DNA from: Corynebacterium stationis
Lineage (GTDB): Bacteria; Actinomycetota; Actinomycetes; Mycobacteriales; Mycobacteriaceae
Direction of reading: 5' to 3'
Length of the DNA stretch: 64,000 bases
NCBI RefSeq assembly: GCF_001941345.1
Contig: NZ_CP009251.1
Coordinates: 496,001-560,000, forward strand
Shown here in pieces: positions 1 through 7,875 of this stretch; the stretch's first letter is position 1; each line of letters opens with the position of its first letter. The notes under the pieces were generated by a model. The model worked only from the letters and a program-made list of their open reading frames with translations, was not told the origin of the DNA and searched no databases. Both the position numbers and the translations under genes were made by a program.

Positions 1-160
1 TAAGGGGCCAGTTGAGAAGTGGGTGGCTAACGTTAAGCCAGGCCGTATTCTCTTCGAGATGTCCTACCCTGATGAGGCAACCGCAGTTGAGGCTTTGCGT
101 CGTGCAGGCCAGAAGCTGCCTTGCAAGGTCCGTATCATCAAGAAGGAGGACCAGTTCTAA
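1..160 (+). CDS. rplP: 50S ribosomal protein L16, 3' end only
   Basis: This is the C-terminal part of ribosomal protein L16, a 23S rRNA-binding protein near the A-site and peptidyl transferase centre. The frame is open from base 2 and ends with ...[11 protein letters not shown] and a TAA at 158-160. The read-through stretch [23 protein letters not shown] style C-terminus fits L16. The stop overlaps the rpmC start by one base (taATG), showing translational coupling in the S10 operon order rplP-rpmC-rpsQ. The 5' part lies outside the window. Confidence 0.95.
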   Translation, partial: KGPVEKWVANVKPGRILFEMSYPDEATAVEALRRAGQKLPCKVRIIKKEDQF

Positions 161-390
161 TGGCACTAGGTACCCCTGCCCACGAGTTCCGCGAACTCGA
201 CAATGCTGAACTGGACAAGCGCCTTGCGGATGCGAAGGAAGAACTGTTTAACCTTCGCTTCCAAAAAGCAACCGGTCAGTTGACCAACAACCAGCGTGTT
301 GGCGCGGTTAAGCGCGACATCGCTCGCATCTACACCGTTCTGCGTGAGCGTGAACTTGGTCTTTCCGTCGTTCCGGAAGCTGAGGCATAA
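160..390 (+). CDS. rpmC: 50S ribosomal protein L29
   Basis: L29 sits at the polypeptide exit tunnel of the large subunit. The 76-residue product starts [13 protein letters not shown] and carries the family signature around [16 protein letters not shown] followed by the R-R helix [19 protein letters not shown]. The ATG at 160 was chosen because it overlaps the rplP stop and is preceded by aaggagga-type Shine-Dalgarno sequence at 143-150; a longer in-frame opening at 121 lies inside rplP and is not plausible. It is followed by rpsQ after two bases. Confidence 0.96.
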   Translation: MALGTPAHEFRELDNAELDKRLADAKEELFNLRFQKATGQLTNNQRVGAVKRDIARIYTVLRERELGLSVVPEAEA

Positions 391-392
391 AC

Positions 393-677
393 ATGAGTGA
401 GGCAATTGTGAACGATACCCAGAAGAACAAGGGCAATCGCAAAAACCGTACCGGCATCGTTGTTTCCGACAAGATGAACAAGACCATTGTTGTCGAGTTG
501 GAAAACCGTAAGCAGCACGCACTGTACGGCAAGATCATGCGTAACAACCCACGCGTGAAGGTCCACGACGAAGACGAGACCGCCGGCATCGGCGACCGTG
601 TTCTGATTCAGGAATGCCGTCCTTTGTCCAAGGACAAGCACCACCGCCTGGTTGAAATCGTAGAGAAGGCTAAGTAA
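393..677 (+). CDS. rpsQ: 30S ribosomal protein S17
   Basis: S17 is a primary 16S rRNA-binding OB-fold protein of the small subunit. The 94-residue product contains the signature core [17 protein letters not shown] and ends with the LVEIVEKAK tail. A short polar N-terminal extension of about 18 residues ([17 protein letters not shown]) precedes the OB fold. It is the last gene of the S10 transcription unit: a strong terminator follows at 716-752 instead of rplN, which in many bacteria comes next. Confidence 0.96.
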   Translation: MSEAIVNDTQKNKGNRKNRTGIVVSDKMNKTIVVELENRKQHALYGKIMRNNPRVKVHDEDETAGIGDRVLIQECRPLSKDKHHRLVEIVEKAK

Positions 678-715
678 TACTTACACCCTCTTCACGGCTT
701 CACCGCGAAATATAG

Positions 716-754
716 AAATGGCCTACATGAGTAAATCATGTAGGCCATTTTTCT
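716..754 (+). terminator. Rho-independent terminator after rpsQ
   Basis: A perfect 15-bp inverted repeat (arms 716-730 and 736-750, loop gtaaa) is followed by a T-run. It ends the S10 operon and separates it from the accessory insert. Confidence 0.92.
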
Positions 755-785
755 GTCCTGTGCACTATTTAGCTAGTCTTGGGTC

Positions 786-995
786 ATGCCAAGCGAACAT
801 GAAAGAAGTAGTTACCGCCAAGACTTAATTGTCGCGGCTGCCGTAATGCTCGTGTGTATTGTCGGCTTCCTATTAGTTGAGCATCCCGGTGTTAAGGCAT
901 TCTTTGTATCCATGTTCGTTATTCGTCTCCTTTTTGCCGCTCGACAGTACATTCGTATTGACAAGCTTAAAAAGTCACGCAGCGATCTGCCCTAG
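786..995 (+). CDS. Small membrane protein, tandem paralog 1
   Basis: This 69-residue protein of unknown function has two predicted membrane helices (about residues 14-32 and 35-52) and a basic C-terminus YIRIDKLKKSRSDLP. It is clearly paralogous to the next gene at 1116: same length, same two-helix layout, and the same QYxRxxKLKKSRSxL tail. The ATG lies exactly 6 nt after a -10-like TAGTCT (774-779) with no Shine-Dalgarno sequence, so the transcript is probably leaderless. It sits alone between two terminators, on the same strand as the ribosomal genes. No domain is recognised. Confidence 0.75.
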   Translation: MPSEHERSSYRQDLIVAAAVMLVCIVGFLLVEHPGVKAFFVSMFVIRLLFAARQYIRIDKLKKSRSDLP

Positions 996-1002
996 ATACG
1001 TT

Positions 1003-1050
1003 AAGCCCCTTTCCATTACCTAGGTATCGACGTCGTGGAAAGGGGTTTGT
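1003..1050 (+). terminator. Terminator after paralog 1
   Basis: Arms CCCCTTTCCA (1006-1015) and TGGAAAGGGG (1036-1045) form a 10-bp stem followed by tttgtt. The same arm sequences recur after paralog 2, so gene and terminator were duplicated together. Confidence 0.85.
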
Positions 1051-1115
1051 TGAGTTAATGAGCAAATCATGTGTGCCCCTGCTTCCTGCTTGGAGCTAGC
1101 TGGTAACCTCGAGGC

Positions 1116-1325
1116 ATGCTATCTGAGTGGGAGACAAAGCAGTTCCGGTGGAGTTTGTGGGGCTCTCTTGTTGCCATGTCGGCTTTTATCGGCGGCCTAA
1201 TTTTCGCCGATGGGATGCCCGCGACAGGAATCCTTTTAGTATGCTTCGTTCTCCAACTGGGTATCTTCATTCAACAATATCGCCGTATGGAAAAGCTAAA
1301 GAAGTCCCGCAGCAATTTGCTGTAG
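1116..1325 (+). CDS. Small membrane protein, tandem paralog 2
   Basis: This 69-residue protein is of unknown function and is the second copy of the pair. It has two hydrophobic segments (about residues 14-31 and 36-52) and ends QQYRRMEKLKKSRSNLL, matching paralog 1 at the tail. The N-terminal halves have diverged strongly, while the basic tail and the downstream DNA have not, which suggests the tail is functionally constrained. The ATG lies 6 nt after TAACCT (1104-1109), again pointing to a leaderless mRNA. Confidence 0.75.
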   Translation: MLSEWETKQFRWSLWGSLVAMSAFIGGLIFADGMPATGILLVCFVLQLGIFIQQYRRMEKLKKSRSNLL

Positions 1326-1332
1326 ATACGCG

Positions 1333-1380
1333 AAACCCCTTTCCAACACCTAGTCAACTAGGAGTCGGAAAGGGGTTTGT
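1333..1380. terminator. Terminator after paralog 2
   Basis: A 12-bp perfect stem (AAACCCCTTTCC 1333-1344 with GGAAAGGGGTTT 1367-1378) precedes tgttg. It lies between convergent genes and may also serve the minus-strand gene ending at 1411. Confidence 0.85.
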
Positions 1381-1410
1381 TGTGTCTATACCGCGGTCTA
1401 TTTCTTCACT

Positions 1411-2130
1411 TTAAGCAGTGAGGAAACGACGAGCTGCGAATGCAGCAGATCCCAAAACAGAGATTGCAGCCAGAGCAGCCAGTACGCGCGCTACGGTGTT
1501 GTCGCCGGTTTCAGCGTTGATACCGCGGTCACCCAAAGTGGTGGTTTCGCAGTTCTCGCTATCGCCCTCGCGTTCACCGTTCTCGTTGTACTCGCACTCT
1601 TCACGGTTGTTCTCGCCACCTGGGGTGCGCTCACGGTCGCGGTCACGATCGCGCTCGCGGGCTCCGTCGGAGCCTTCGTAGTCACAGCTGTAGCCGAATT
1701 TCTTCGCTGCAGCCTGGTCAGACTTGAACTCGTCCTGCTCGGACAGCTCGCCGTCTCGGTTAGCGGTGTCGGTGACGTAGTGCTCGCCGTCTTCGTGTAG
1801 GAACCAAGTGTTGCCTTCAAACTCGAAGGACTCTGGACGCTCTTCGCCCCACTTGATGTTCAGGGTCGCGCCGTCATCGTCGGCGCACTCTACGCGGGAC
1901 TTGGAGCCACCGTCGTAAGGGGTTTCGCCTTCACGCTCACGCTCACGCTCGCGTTCACGTTCGCGCTCGTTTTCGCGATCGCCATCGTTGTTTTCCTCGT
2001 TGACGCCACGATCCCCCAGGGTGGTGGTTTCTTGCGGGACCGCGCCTTCAGATGCATATGCTGGAACGCCAGCAAATGCGATTGCGCCAGTTAGCGCTGC
2101 TGCGGCTAGGGAAGTGCCAAAACGCTTCAT
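1411..2130 (-). CDS. Secreted Arg/Glu-repeat protein with C-terminal anchor
   Basis: A 239-residue protein of unknown function. It begins with a signal peptide (MKRFGTSLAAAALTGAIAFA...AYA), then a duplicated motif: ETTTLGDRGV near residue 36 and ETTTLGDRGI near residue 195. Between them lie two low-complexity ER/DR stretches (about residues 52-68 and 160-175) flanking a folded-looking Cys-containing region. The C-terminus has NAETG, a hydrophobic stretch of about 20 residues, and RRFLTA, the layout of a cell-wall sorting signal with a non-canonical pentapeptide. The ATG at 2130 has an AGGAGA ribosome site; upstream in-frame starts would spoil the signal peptide. The gene just upstream encodes a sortase, so it may be that enzyme's substrate (inference). 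Confidence 0.72.
   Translation of the reverse strand: MKRFGTSLAAAALTGAIAFAGVPAYASEGAVPQETTTLGDRGVNEENNDGDRENEREREREREREREGETPYDGGSKSRVECADDDGATLNIKWGEERPESFEFEGNTWFLHEDGEHYVTDTANRDGELSEQDEFKSDQAAAKKFGYSCDYEGSDGARERDRDRDRERTPGGENNREECEYNENGEREGDSENCETTTLGDRGINAETGDNTVARVLAALAAISVLGSAAFAARRFLTA
1927..1976 (-). repeat. Arg/Glu codon repeat
   Basis: A short degenerate 6-bp tandem repeat encodes alternating Glu-Arg residues in the secreted protein. A similar Arg/Asp repeat lies at about 1634-1662. Such repeats can vary in length by slippage. Confidence 0.7.
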
Positions 2131-2310
2131 ACTGTTTCTCCTAATTACGTTGTGTGTAAATGCGCGGAACGAGATCCACAGAGGCCCCACACGCACTATC
2201 AGAGACAATACCAACACCATTCACATATGCCACACAGCGACACGCCGGAAACTATTACAACTTCATTCACATCTTTAACATGGGTAACAGTATGTGTCTT
2301 GGTGTCGGGG

Positions 2311-3120
2311 TTAAATGGCATCCACAACGCGGGAGTATTGCCAGCCCACAACGGCATTCTTGACTGCCGCCTGCAAAAGGTTCGCCGGTTGGATACAACT
2401 AATGGTTAGCAAACGCCCGGGTGTAGCTGAGGTGCCCCAGATCTCGTCTGACTGTGATAATCCTGACTTTTCTGGCTCGTGTAAGTCGGTTGCTTCATAG
2501 ACCAACCACAAATCGCCCGATTCTTCTGTGCGGATAAAAAGCTCATCACCGATATGGACCTGGTGTTTGTCCGCACTGCCGTCGTATAGGTCGTTGAACA
2601 CTGCTGGTACGCCCGCGCCGGTATGCCCAGCAACCACCACAATGTCAGAAGCGTCAGTGCCTGGTAGGGAATAAGGCCTGTCATCTGCGGTATAGGTACA
2701 CGCCTTCGACATGGAGTCTGGGTCGATTGCGCCATCAGTAGTTGCACAGCTTTCCTGTTCAAATTCCGCGCGTAAGTCCAAGGAAGGGATATACATCTCC
2801 ACGGGTTTCGAGGGATTCACGGAAACATCAAGTGGGGCAGGGGACGTGGTAGTTGCAACTGGCTCAGCGACATCTTCTTCACCGCCGCCTGAAAAGACAG
2901 CGGTGAGCAGGCTTGCGATGATAACTACCAATAGCGCAATCGCAATATAAAGGCGCATACGTGGTGGAATGCGGAAGATGGCATCGACAAGCTTTTGGCG
3001 AAAGGTCTTGCGCGGGCCAAGCGTGCCCCGACCGCGTTGTTCACGAGACGGCGGACGCTGATATTGCGGCGAAGGGGTGCGCGAAGTAGTGCGCCGGGAA
3101 TAGTTGCGCCCTGAAGTCAT
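2311..3120 (-). CDS. Sortase (class E/F type)
   Basis: Sortases are membrane transpeptidases that cleave a C-terminal sorting motif and join the protein to the cell wall. The 269-residue product has a basic cytoplasmic N-terminus, one membrane helix at about residues 56-76 (LYIAIALLVVIIASLLTAVF), and an extracellular sortase domain with catalytic His166 in VVAGHTG, Cys242 in LLTISC, and Arg264 near the end. That is the complete His-Cys-Arg set. Length and the single N-terminal anchor fit class E/F enzymes of actinobacteria. The start is supported by aaggtggg upstream. It precedes the secreted repeat protein on the same strand by about 180 bp. Confidence 0.87.
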   Translation of the reverse strand: MTSGRNYSRRTTSRTPSPQYQRPPSREQRGRGTLGPRKTFRQKLVDAIFRIPPRMRLYIAIALLVVIIASLLTAVFSGGGEEDVAEPVATTTSPAPLDVSVNPSKPVEMYIPSLDLRAEFEQESCATTDGAIDPDSMSKACTYTADDRPYSLPGTDASDIVVVAGHTGAGVPAVFNDLYDGSADKHQVHIGDELFIRTEESGDLWLVYEATDLHEPEKSGLSQSDEIWGTSATPGRLLTISCIQPANLLQAAVKNAVVGWQYSRVVDAI

Positions 3121-3185
3121 ATTCTGTGCCCACCTTGTGTCACGATAGAAGTTATCCCCTTATATTAGGGCTATCATGTGAGCTT

Positions 3186-3902
3186 ATGGACCAAGGCGCG
3201 TTATCACCACAGCCGCGAGGGCCCCTGCGTGATGAGCTCGGGGCAGCGAAATACCGACACGAGGCAATTGCTGCGATCATGCGGATAAGTTTCGACAAGG
3301 GGCTGCAAGTTATGGCCCACCGGCGTGAGCGTGCGCCATTTGCTGGCAAGTGGGCTTTGCGATCGGGGCCTTTGGAAGTTGATGAAACCATCGAGCAGTC
3401 CATTCGACGCCATATCGGTGTTCCTGTGAACTTTATGGAGCAACTAAGTACCCACTCGGCGCTGGATCGCGACCCTTTCGACCGCACTATTGCGACTGCT
3501 CACGTCGGCCTGGTCGCCTGGGACGAGCTTGGCGATACATCCTTCGTCGACTTGGACCAAGACTGGGCTTTTGACCACGGCGAGATTGTCGCTGAAGCGG
3601 TAGCGCGACTGCGCGGCAAATTGTCTTATACCAATATTGCTTTTGCGCTTTGCCCGGAAGAATTTACTCTCGCGGAATTGGCGCGGGCCTATGAATCGGT
3701 ATTGGGATATCCAGTTGCGGTCAGCAACCTGCAACGCGTGCTCAAACGTCGCGGGCAGTTGGAATTGACAGGAAACTTGTCTCGTCCTGGCCGTGCAGGT
3801 GGCCGTCCGGCCAAACAATTTCGTTTTGTGCGACGCGAACTAGTGGTCACGGATCCGTTCGCGGCATTCGCGCCAGCAGCCGCAGGGCTGGCGGAAAATT
3901 AA
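3186..3902 (+). CDS. NrtR-like Nudix-domain transcriptional regulator
   Basis: The 238-residue protein has an N-terminal Nudix-like domain (about residues 20-150, starting AAKYRHEAIAAIMRIS) and a C-terminal winged-helix domain (about 150-225, FTLAELARAYESVLGYPVAVSNLQRVLKRRG). This is the architecture of NrtR, which senses ADP-ribose and represses NAD metabolism genes. The Nudix box is degenerate: GPLEVDETIEQSIRRHIGV lacks the REUxEE glutamates needed for catalysis, so it is probably a ligand-sensing, non-hydrolytic form. No NAD genes are adjacent, so its targets are unknown. ATG 3186 is preferred over 3126 because the family begins near it; TATCAT lies 8 nt upstream. Confidence 0.78.
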   Translation: MDQGALSPQPRGPLRDELGAAKYRHEAIAAIMRISFDKGLQVMAHRRERAPFAGKWALRSGPLEVDETIEQSIRRHIGVPVNFMEQLSTHSALDRDPFDRTIATAHVGLVAWDELGDTSFVDLDQDWAFDHGEIVAEAVARLRGKLSYTNIAFALCPEEFTLAELARAYESVLGYPVAVSNLQRVLKRRGQLELTGNLSRPGRAGGRPAKQFRFVRRELVVTDPFAAFAPAAAGLAEN

Positions 3903-4184
3903 GCCACCCGTAATGCTGTGCCTTTGGGGTGTGTTGAACCATTGGCGAAATTCACCCCAGCGTTTTGACCTGCAGGTTAGGAGATTTGGAGTAGGGGGTG
4001 TGGGTGTGGTTTAATGCTTAGGTTGCATTGGGCGGTAAATGCGCGGTGTGGTGCGTTTCCGAACCACGCTGTATTTACTCGAATGGGCTTGTGTCTCATT
4101 CCCGTCAGTGCATTGAAAGCAAAAGACCGCGTGTGTCAAGGTCGGAAATTTTGGCACACATTAATCCAGGTCAGGAGACCCATA
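3903..4184 (+). promoter_or_regulatory. Leader and promoter region of rplN-rplX-rplE
   Basis: This 282-bp stretch holds no convincing gene. A possible promoter is TTGGAG (3986-3991) and TTTAAT (4010-4015) with an 18-nt spacer, giving a leader of about 160 nt before the rplN start. Such a long leader is compatible with ribosomal-protein autoregulation, but no specific structure was identified. Confidence 0.4.
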
Positions 4185-4553
4185 GTGATTCAGAAAGAAT
4201 CGCGTCTGCGAGTCGCTGATAACTCTGGTGCACGTGAAATTCTGTGCATCCGTGTTCTTGGCGGATCCGTACGACGTTTCGCTGGCATTGGCGACACCAT
4301 CGTCGCAACTGTCAAGGAAGCAACCCCAGGCGGCAACGTAAAGCAGGGCGAAGTTGTTCGCGCTGTTATTGTCCGTGCCAAGAAGGAAACCCGTCGTCCA
4401 GATGGTTCCTACATCAGCTTCGACGAGAACGCAGCTGTCATTTTGAAGAACGACAGCGAGCCACGCGGTACCCGCATCTTCGGCCCTGTTGCTCGTGAAC
4501 TTCGTGACAAGAAGTTCATGAAGATCGTTTCACTTGCACCGGAGGTGATCTAA
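4185..4553 (+). CDS. rplN: 50S ribosomal protein L14
   Basis: L14 binds 23S rRNA and contacts the 30S subunit. The 122-residue product starts with GTG ([20 protein letters not shown]) and has the full L14 length, ending [15 protein letters not shown] 4185 is preferred over upstream in-frame starts because caggagac lies just before it and the L14 fold begins with MIQ. It heads a new transcription unit, rplN-rplX-rplE, split from the S10 operon by about 3.5 kb. Confidence 0.96.
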   Translation: MIQKESRLRVADNSGAREILCIRVLGGSVRRFAGIGDTIVATVKEATPGGNVKQGEVVRAVIVRAKKETRRPDGSYISFDENAAVILKNDSEPRGTRIFGPVARELRDKKFMKIVSLAPEVI

Positions 4554-4557
4554 TCTT

Positions 4558-4872
4558 ATGAAGATTCATAAGGGAGATATGGTGATTGTCATTTCGGGCC
4601 CAGACAAGGGCGCGAAGGGCAAGGTCATCGAGGCATACCCAAAGCGTGAGCGCGTCCTAGTAGAGGGCGTTAACCGCATCAAGAAGCACGTTGCAAACTC
4701 TGCTCCAGAGCGTGGCGCAGAGTCCGGCGGCATTGTTACTCAGGAAGCTCCAATCCACGTTTCTAACGTTGCGATTGTTGACTCCGAGGGCAACCCAACC
4801 CGCGTCGGCTACCGTTTTGATGAAAACGGCAAGAAGGTCCGTATCGCGCGTAGCAACGGGAAGGACATCTAA
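4558..4872 (+). CDS. rplX: 50S ribosomal protein L24
   Basis: L24 is an early 23S rRNA assembly protein with a KOW motif. The 104-residue product shows KOW near the N-terminus ([18 protein letters not shown]) and the L24 signature [11 protein letters not shown]. It follows rplN by 4 bp and precedes rplE by 2 bp, in the usual order. Confidence 0.96.
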   Translation: MKIHKGDMVIVISGPDKGAKGKVIEAYPKRERVLVEGVNRIKKHVANSAPERGAESGGIVTQEAPIHVSNVAIVDSEGNPTRVGYRFDENGKKVRIARSNGKDI

Positions 4873-4874
4873 AA

Positions 4875-5426
4875 ATGAGCGAGAACTACACCCCTCGTCT
4901 AAAGACTCGCTACCGCGAGGAAATCAAGGATGCTCTTAACAAGGAGTTCTCCTACGACAACGTCATGCAGATCCCTGGCGTCGTCAAGGTTGTTGTCAAC
5001 ATGGGCGTCGGCGACGCTGCCCGTGATGCCAAGGTCATCAACGGTGCTTTGGAAGATCTGACCCTCATTACCGGTCAGAAGCCACAGCTGCGTCGCGCAA
5101 AGAAGTCCATTGCAAACTTCAAGCTGCGTGAAGGCATGCCAATTGGTGCTCGCGTTACCCTGCGCGGCGACCGCATGTGGGAATTCCTCGACCGTCTGCT
5201 GACCATCGCGCTGCCACGTATTCGTGACTTCCGCGGTCTGTCTGACCAGCAGTTCGACGGCAACGGCAACTACACCTTCGGTCTGTCTGAGCAGACCATG
5301 TTCTACGAAATCGACGTGGACAAGATTGACCGCCCACGTGGTATGGACATCACCGTTGTTACCACCGCTACCAACGATGAGGAAGGCCGCAAGCTGCTTC
5401 GCGAGCTTGGCTTCCCATTCAAGTAA
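4875..5426 (+). CDS. rplE: 50S ribosomal protein L5
   Basis: L5 binds 5S rRNA in the central protuberance. The 183-residue product contains the family signatures [13 protein letters not shown] and [22 protein letters not shown]. It ends the short rplN-rplX-rplE unit at a terminator; rpsN (S14), which commonly follows rplE, is absent here. Confidence 0.97.
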   Translation: MSENYTPRLKTRYREEIKDALNKEFSYDNVMQIPGVVKVVVNMGVGDAARDAKVINGALEDLTLITGQKPQLRRAKKSIANFKLREGMPIGARVTLRGDRMWEFLDRLLTIALPRIRDFRGLSDQQFDGNGNYTFGLSEQTMFYEIDVDKIDRPRGMDITVVTTATNDEEGRKLLRELGFPFK

Positions 5427-5437
5427 ATAGCGTTTAA

Positions 5438-5477
5438 GAAATCCGCTAGCCCTGATAAGTGGCTGGCGGATTTTTTG
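5438..5477 (+). terminator. Terminator after rplE
   Basis: AATCCGCTAGCC (5440-5451) pairs with GGCTGGCGGATT (5461-5472), followed by TTTTT. It closes the rplN operon. Confidence 0.9.
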
Positions 5478-5594
5478 ATCGCGGAACACTGCCTGTGGAT
5501 AACTCACGCAGTTAGTTGACACGTCATGTGAGTAACTGGCCAAATTATCGAGCGTCGGTGGATTGTGTTTGCGCTATCAACTTAGGTTAAGGGC

Positions 5595-6140
5595 ATGAAC
5601 ACATTTCAAACAGACATAGTTCAAGACGACCTAGTACCCAGCGACCCATACCAAGCATTCGTTTATTTTCAGTCCCACGGGATGGAAATCCTCCGAGAAA
5701 TTTTTGGATACCCAGCGCAGGAGCTGGCTGATGCAGGAATGACCCTAGATACGGCACAGAGTTACACCGAGCTCGCAGATGTATTCTTCGGCCCCACCAA
5801 CTCACCGCGCTTGCAGCAGCTAACTGTCGAGACGGCACAGGCACGTGGATTGAGCATGGACCAACTTCTCATGATCGACCGGCATGCTCAGAGTCTTCAC
5901 ATTCAGGATGCGGCGTGGATGCTGCGTGCGGAATTGATAGCTTTTGACGGTTGCTACGATGAAATGGATGCATACGCCTTCGCACGTGTGGAATCTCTCG
6001 GTGGCATCAAGGCGAAAAGATGGATGCGAGCCACTATGGTTGCCGATACGCGTCGGCGTATTGCAAAGTTGAAGAAGGCCTTGGGGATCATTGGGTCTGC
6101 GAGCCAAGCCGAAGTGGGACTAATTCGGTCACGCTGTTAG
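5595..6140 (+). CDS. Hypothetical protein resembling N-part of HNH/DUF222 family
   Basis: A 181-residue protein whose segment of about residues 84-140 (LSMDQLLMIDRHAQSLHIQDAAWMLRAELIAFDGCYDEMDAYAFARVES) resembles the helical N-terminal part of corynebacterial 13E12/DUF222-type HNH endonuclease proteins. No HNH nuclease motif is present, so it may be a remnant or a shortened stand-alone form. The ATG lies 6 nt after TAGGTT (5583-5588), suggesting a leaderless transcript that is still expressed. The family match is from pattern memory and uncertain. Confidence 0.6.
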   Translation: MNTFQTDIVQDDLVPSDPYQAFVYFQSHGMEILREIFGYPAQELADAGMTLDTAQSYTELADVFFGPTNSPRLQQLTVETAQARGLSMDQLLMIDRHAQSLHIQDAAWMLRAELIAFDGCYDEMDAYAFARVESLGGIKAKRWMRATMVADTRRRIAKLKKALGIIGSASQAEVGLIRSRC

Positions 6141-6254
6141 TCACCCACTAAAGTAGTACAAATCAAAAACATCCTCCGTGCGGCTAGGGATCATGTGGCT
6201 TTTGGTCATGTAACTCTCTAGCCGTGGGACCGTTCGACCGGGAAGACACCTATT

Positions 6255-7040
6255 TTGAGTTTGAATGAATCAGTTGCAGCTGCTGTTGACAAGAAAGTTA
6301 TCCTGTTTGACCAGGATCAGCCGAGGTTTTTGACCCGTGGCGTATTAGCGGGGGCCTACCTGGCTCTCGGCACGGCGTTCGCGGGTGCAGCCGGACACGC
6401 TGTTGAGCAGCTTGCGCCAGGTTTGGGAGCGATGGTATTTGCCGCGCTATTTGGCCTGGGCCTGTTTGCGATCGTGGTCTTAGGAGCGGAGCTGGCCACA
6501 GGCTCGATGATGTTTTTCAGCTACGCCGCAGCGACCAAACAAGTCAGGTGGGGCAAGGCCGTGTGGATTGTCTTTCTCACCACGGTCTACAATCTCATCG
6601 GCGTGATTCTGATCGGTGCAGCCTTGGGGGTTTCGGCCAAGTTCGCGGATATGGATCCGTCGCACTTGTTGTCCACCATTTCCAGCGGCAAGGTAGAAAA
6701 ATCTGTTCAGGGAATGTTGGTCGAAGCGATGGTGGCAAACTTCGTAGTCAACATGGCTATTATCGGCGGCATTTTATCTAAAGAAGTGGTCTCTAAGTTC
6801 TTTGCGATTGTGCCAATTATTGCGATATTCGTAGGGCTTTCTACCGAACACGTCGTCGCAAATTTCTGCGTCATGGTTATTACCTTGTTCGCCTCGGACC
6901 CGATCCCCGCAGCGATGACCGTTGGGTCTGTTTCCCTTAACTGGGTAGTGGTGTGGGCCGGCAACTTCCTCGGCGGCGGTATTTTGATGGGCGGAGTTTA
7001 CGCGTGGCTTAATAAGGGGCCACAGGAGTATCGCGATTAG
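6255..7040 (+). CDS. Formate/nitrite transporter family channel
   Basis: FNT proteins are pentameric aquaporin-like channels for formate, nitrite or hydrosulfide across the inner membrane. The 261-residue product has about six membrane helices and FNT-typical motifs: TRGVLAGAYLALG near residue 27, LGAELATGSMMF near 77, MLVEAMVANFVVNMA near 154, and VANFCVM followed by NWVVVWAGNFLGG near 224. Start codon is TTG, either 6255 or 6261. It converges on fdhD with a 32-bp overlap of the 3' ends, and that neighbour suggests formate as substrate (inference). Confidence 0.88.
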   Translation: MSLNESVAAAVDKKVILFDQDQPRFLTRGVLAGAYLALGTAFAGAAGHAVEQLAPGLGAMVFAALFGLGLFAIVVLGAELATGSMMFFSYAAATKQVRWGKAVWIVFLTTVYNLIGVILIGAALGVSAKFADMDPSHLLSTISSGKVEKSVQGMLVEAMVANFVVNMAIIGGILSKEVVSKFFAIVPIIAIFVGLSTEHVVANFCVMVITLFASDPIPAAMTVGSVSLNWVVVWAGNFLGGGILMGGVYAWLNKGPQEYRD

Positions 7041-7866
7041 CTTTTAAACGGCCGGAGTAAAGGTTGAAACGGTTACCGCGTGCAAAACCCACTAGGTTCA
7101 TCCCCAGATCGCGGGCGGTTTCAACCGCGAGCGAGGAGGCAGCGGATACGGCAATCAACGTGCCAAACCCCGCCATCGCAGCCTTTTGCACCAGTTCAAA
7201 AGACGCTCGCGAACTCATCACCATAATCAGGTCGTTGGCTGGCAGCATGCCTTCCATAATCAAGTGTCCGATGACTTTATCGGCTGCGTTATGTCGTCCG
7301 ATATCCTCGCGCACCACAATCGGATTGCCCTCATAATCAAAGGCGCCGGCGGCATGGATTCCGCCGGTCTTGCGAAATTGCTTCTGAAATTCGCGCAACT
7401 TCTCCGGCAGGGTAGCAGCCAGTTCCGGATCCAAGCCCACCTCGGGGATGGGGTGATAAAGCTTATGCGTCAATTCTTCAATGGATGAGGTGCCGCATAC
7501 GCCGCAGGCGGAGTTTGTCATCGTCAAGCGAATTGCTTCAGGCGCCAAAACGACGTTATTGGCTAACTGCACGTCCAGAACGTTATATGTATTCTCGCCC
7601 TGCGCATTCGTGCCCGCGCAATACCGCGCCACGGCGATATCTTCCACCGTGCGGATATGGCCTTCCGAATGCAAAAAGCCATGGGCAAGCTCAATATCAT
7701 TGCCCGGCGTACGCATGGTGGTGGTAATTGTCTGCTGCCCGACGCGAATCTCTAGCGGCTCTTCGGCGGTAACACTATCGGCACGGGTATCTTCTTCCCA
7801 CCCAGTGCCATCGTTAGTCCGCCGCATGCGCGTAACCGCGAAGTTTTGGTTCAATCGTCCTGCCAT
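7009..7866 (-). CDS. fdhD: Formate dehydrogenase accessory sulfurtransferase FdhD
   Basis: FdhD passes sulfur from a cysteine desulfurase to the molybdenum cofactor of formate dehydrogenase, which needs the sulfido ligand for activity. The 285-residue product has the essential CxxC pair in NSACGVCGTSSIEEL (about residue 120), the upstream TPGNDIELAHGFLHSEG segment, and the nucleotide-binding region FDYEGNPIVVREDIGRHNAADKVIG and SSRASFELVQKAAMAG. The start has AAGGAGA at a good distance. It is followed on the same strand, upstream, by the DUF6457 gene. No formate dehydrogenase catalytic gene is adjacent. Confidence 0.95.
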   Translation of the reverse strand: MAGRLNQNFAVTRMRRTNDGTGWEEDTRADSVTAEEPLEIRVGQQTITTTMRTPGNDIELAHGFLHSEGHIRTVEDIAVARYCAGTNAQGENTYNVLDVQLANNVVLAPEAIRLTMTNSACGVCGTSSIEELTHKLYHPIPEVGLDPELAATLPEKLREFQKQFRKTGGIHAAGAFDYEGNPIVVREDIGRHNAADKVIGHLIMEGMLPANDLIMVMSSRASFELVQKAAMAGFGTLIAVSAASSLAVETARDLGMNLVGFARGNRFNLYSGRLKANRDTPVAPY

Positions 7867-7875
7867 GTGTTCTCC

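Noticed and set aside
1627..1980. CRISPR-like short repeats
   Set aside because: The repeats are in-frame Arg/Glu and Arg/Asp codons of one protein, without spacers.
4899..5543. Long minus-strand open frame (214 residues) opposite rplE
   Set aside because: It is a shadow of the codon bias in rplE; no ribosome site and no recognisable protein features.
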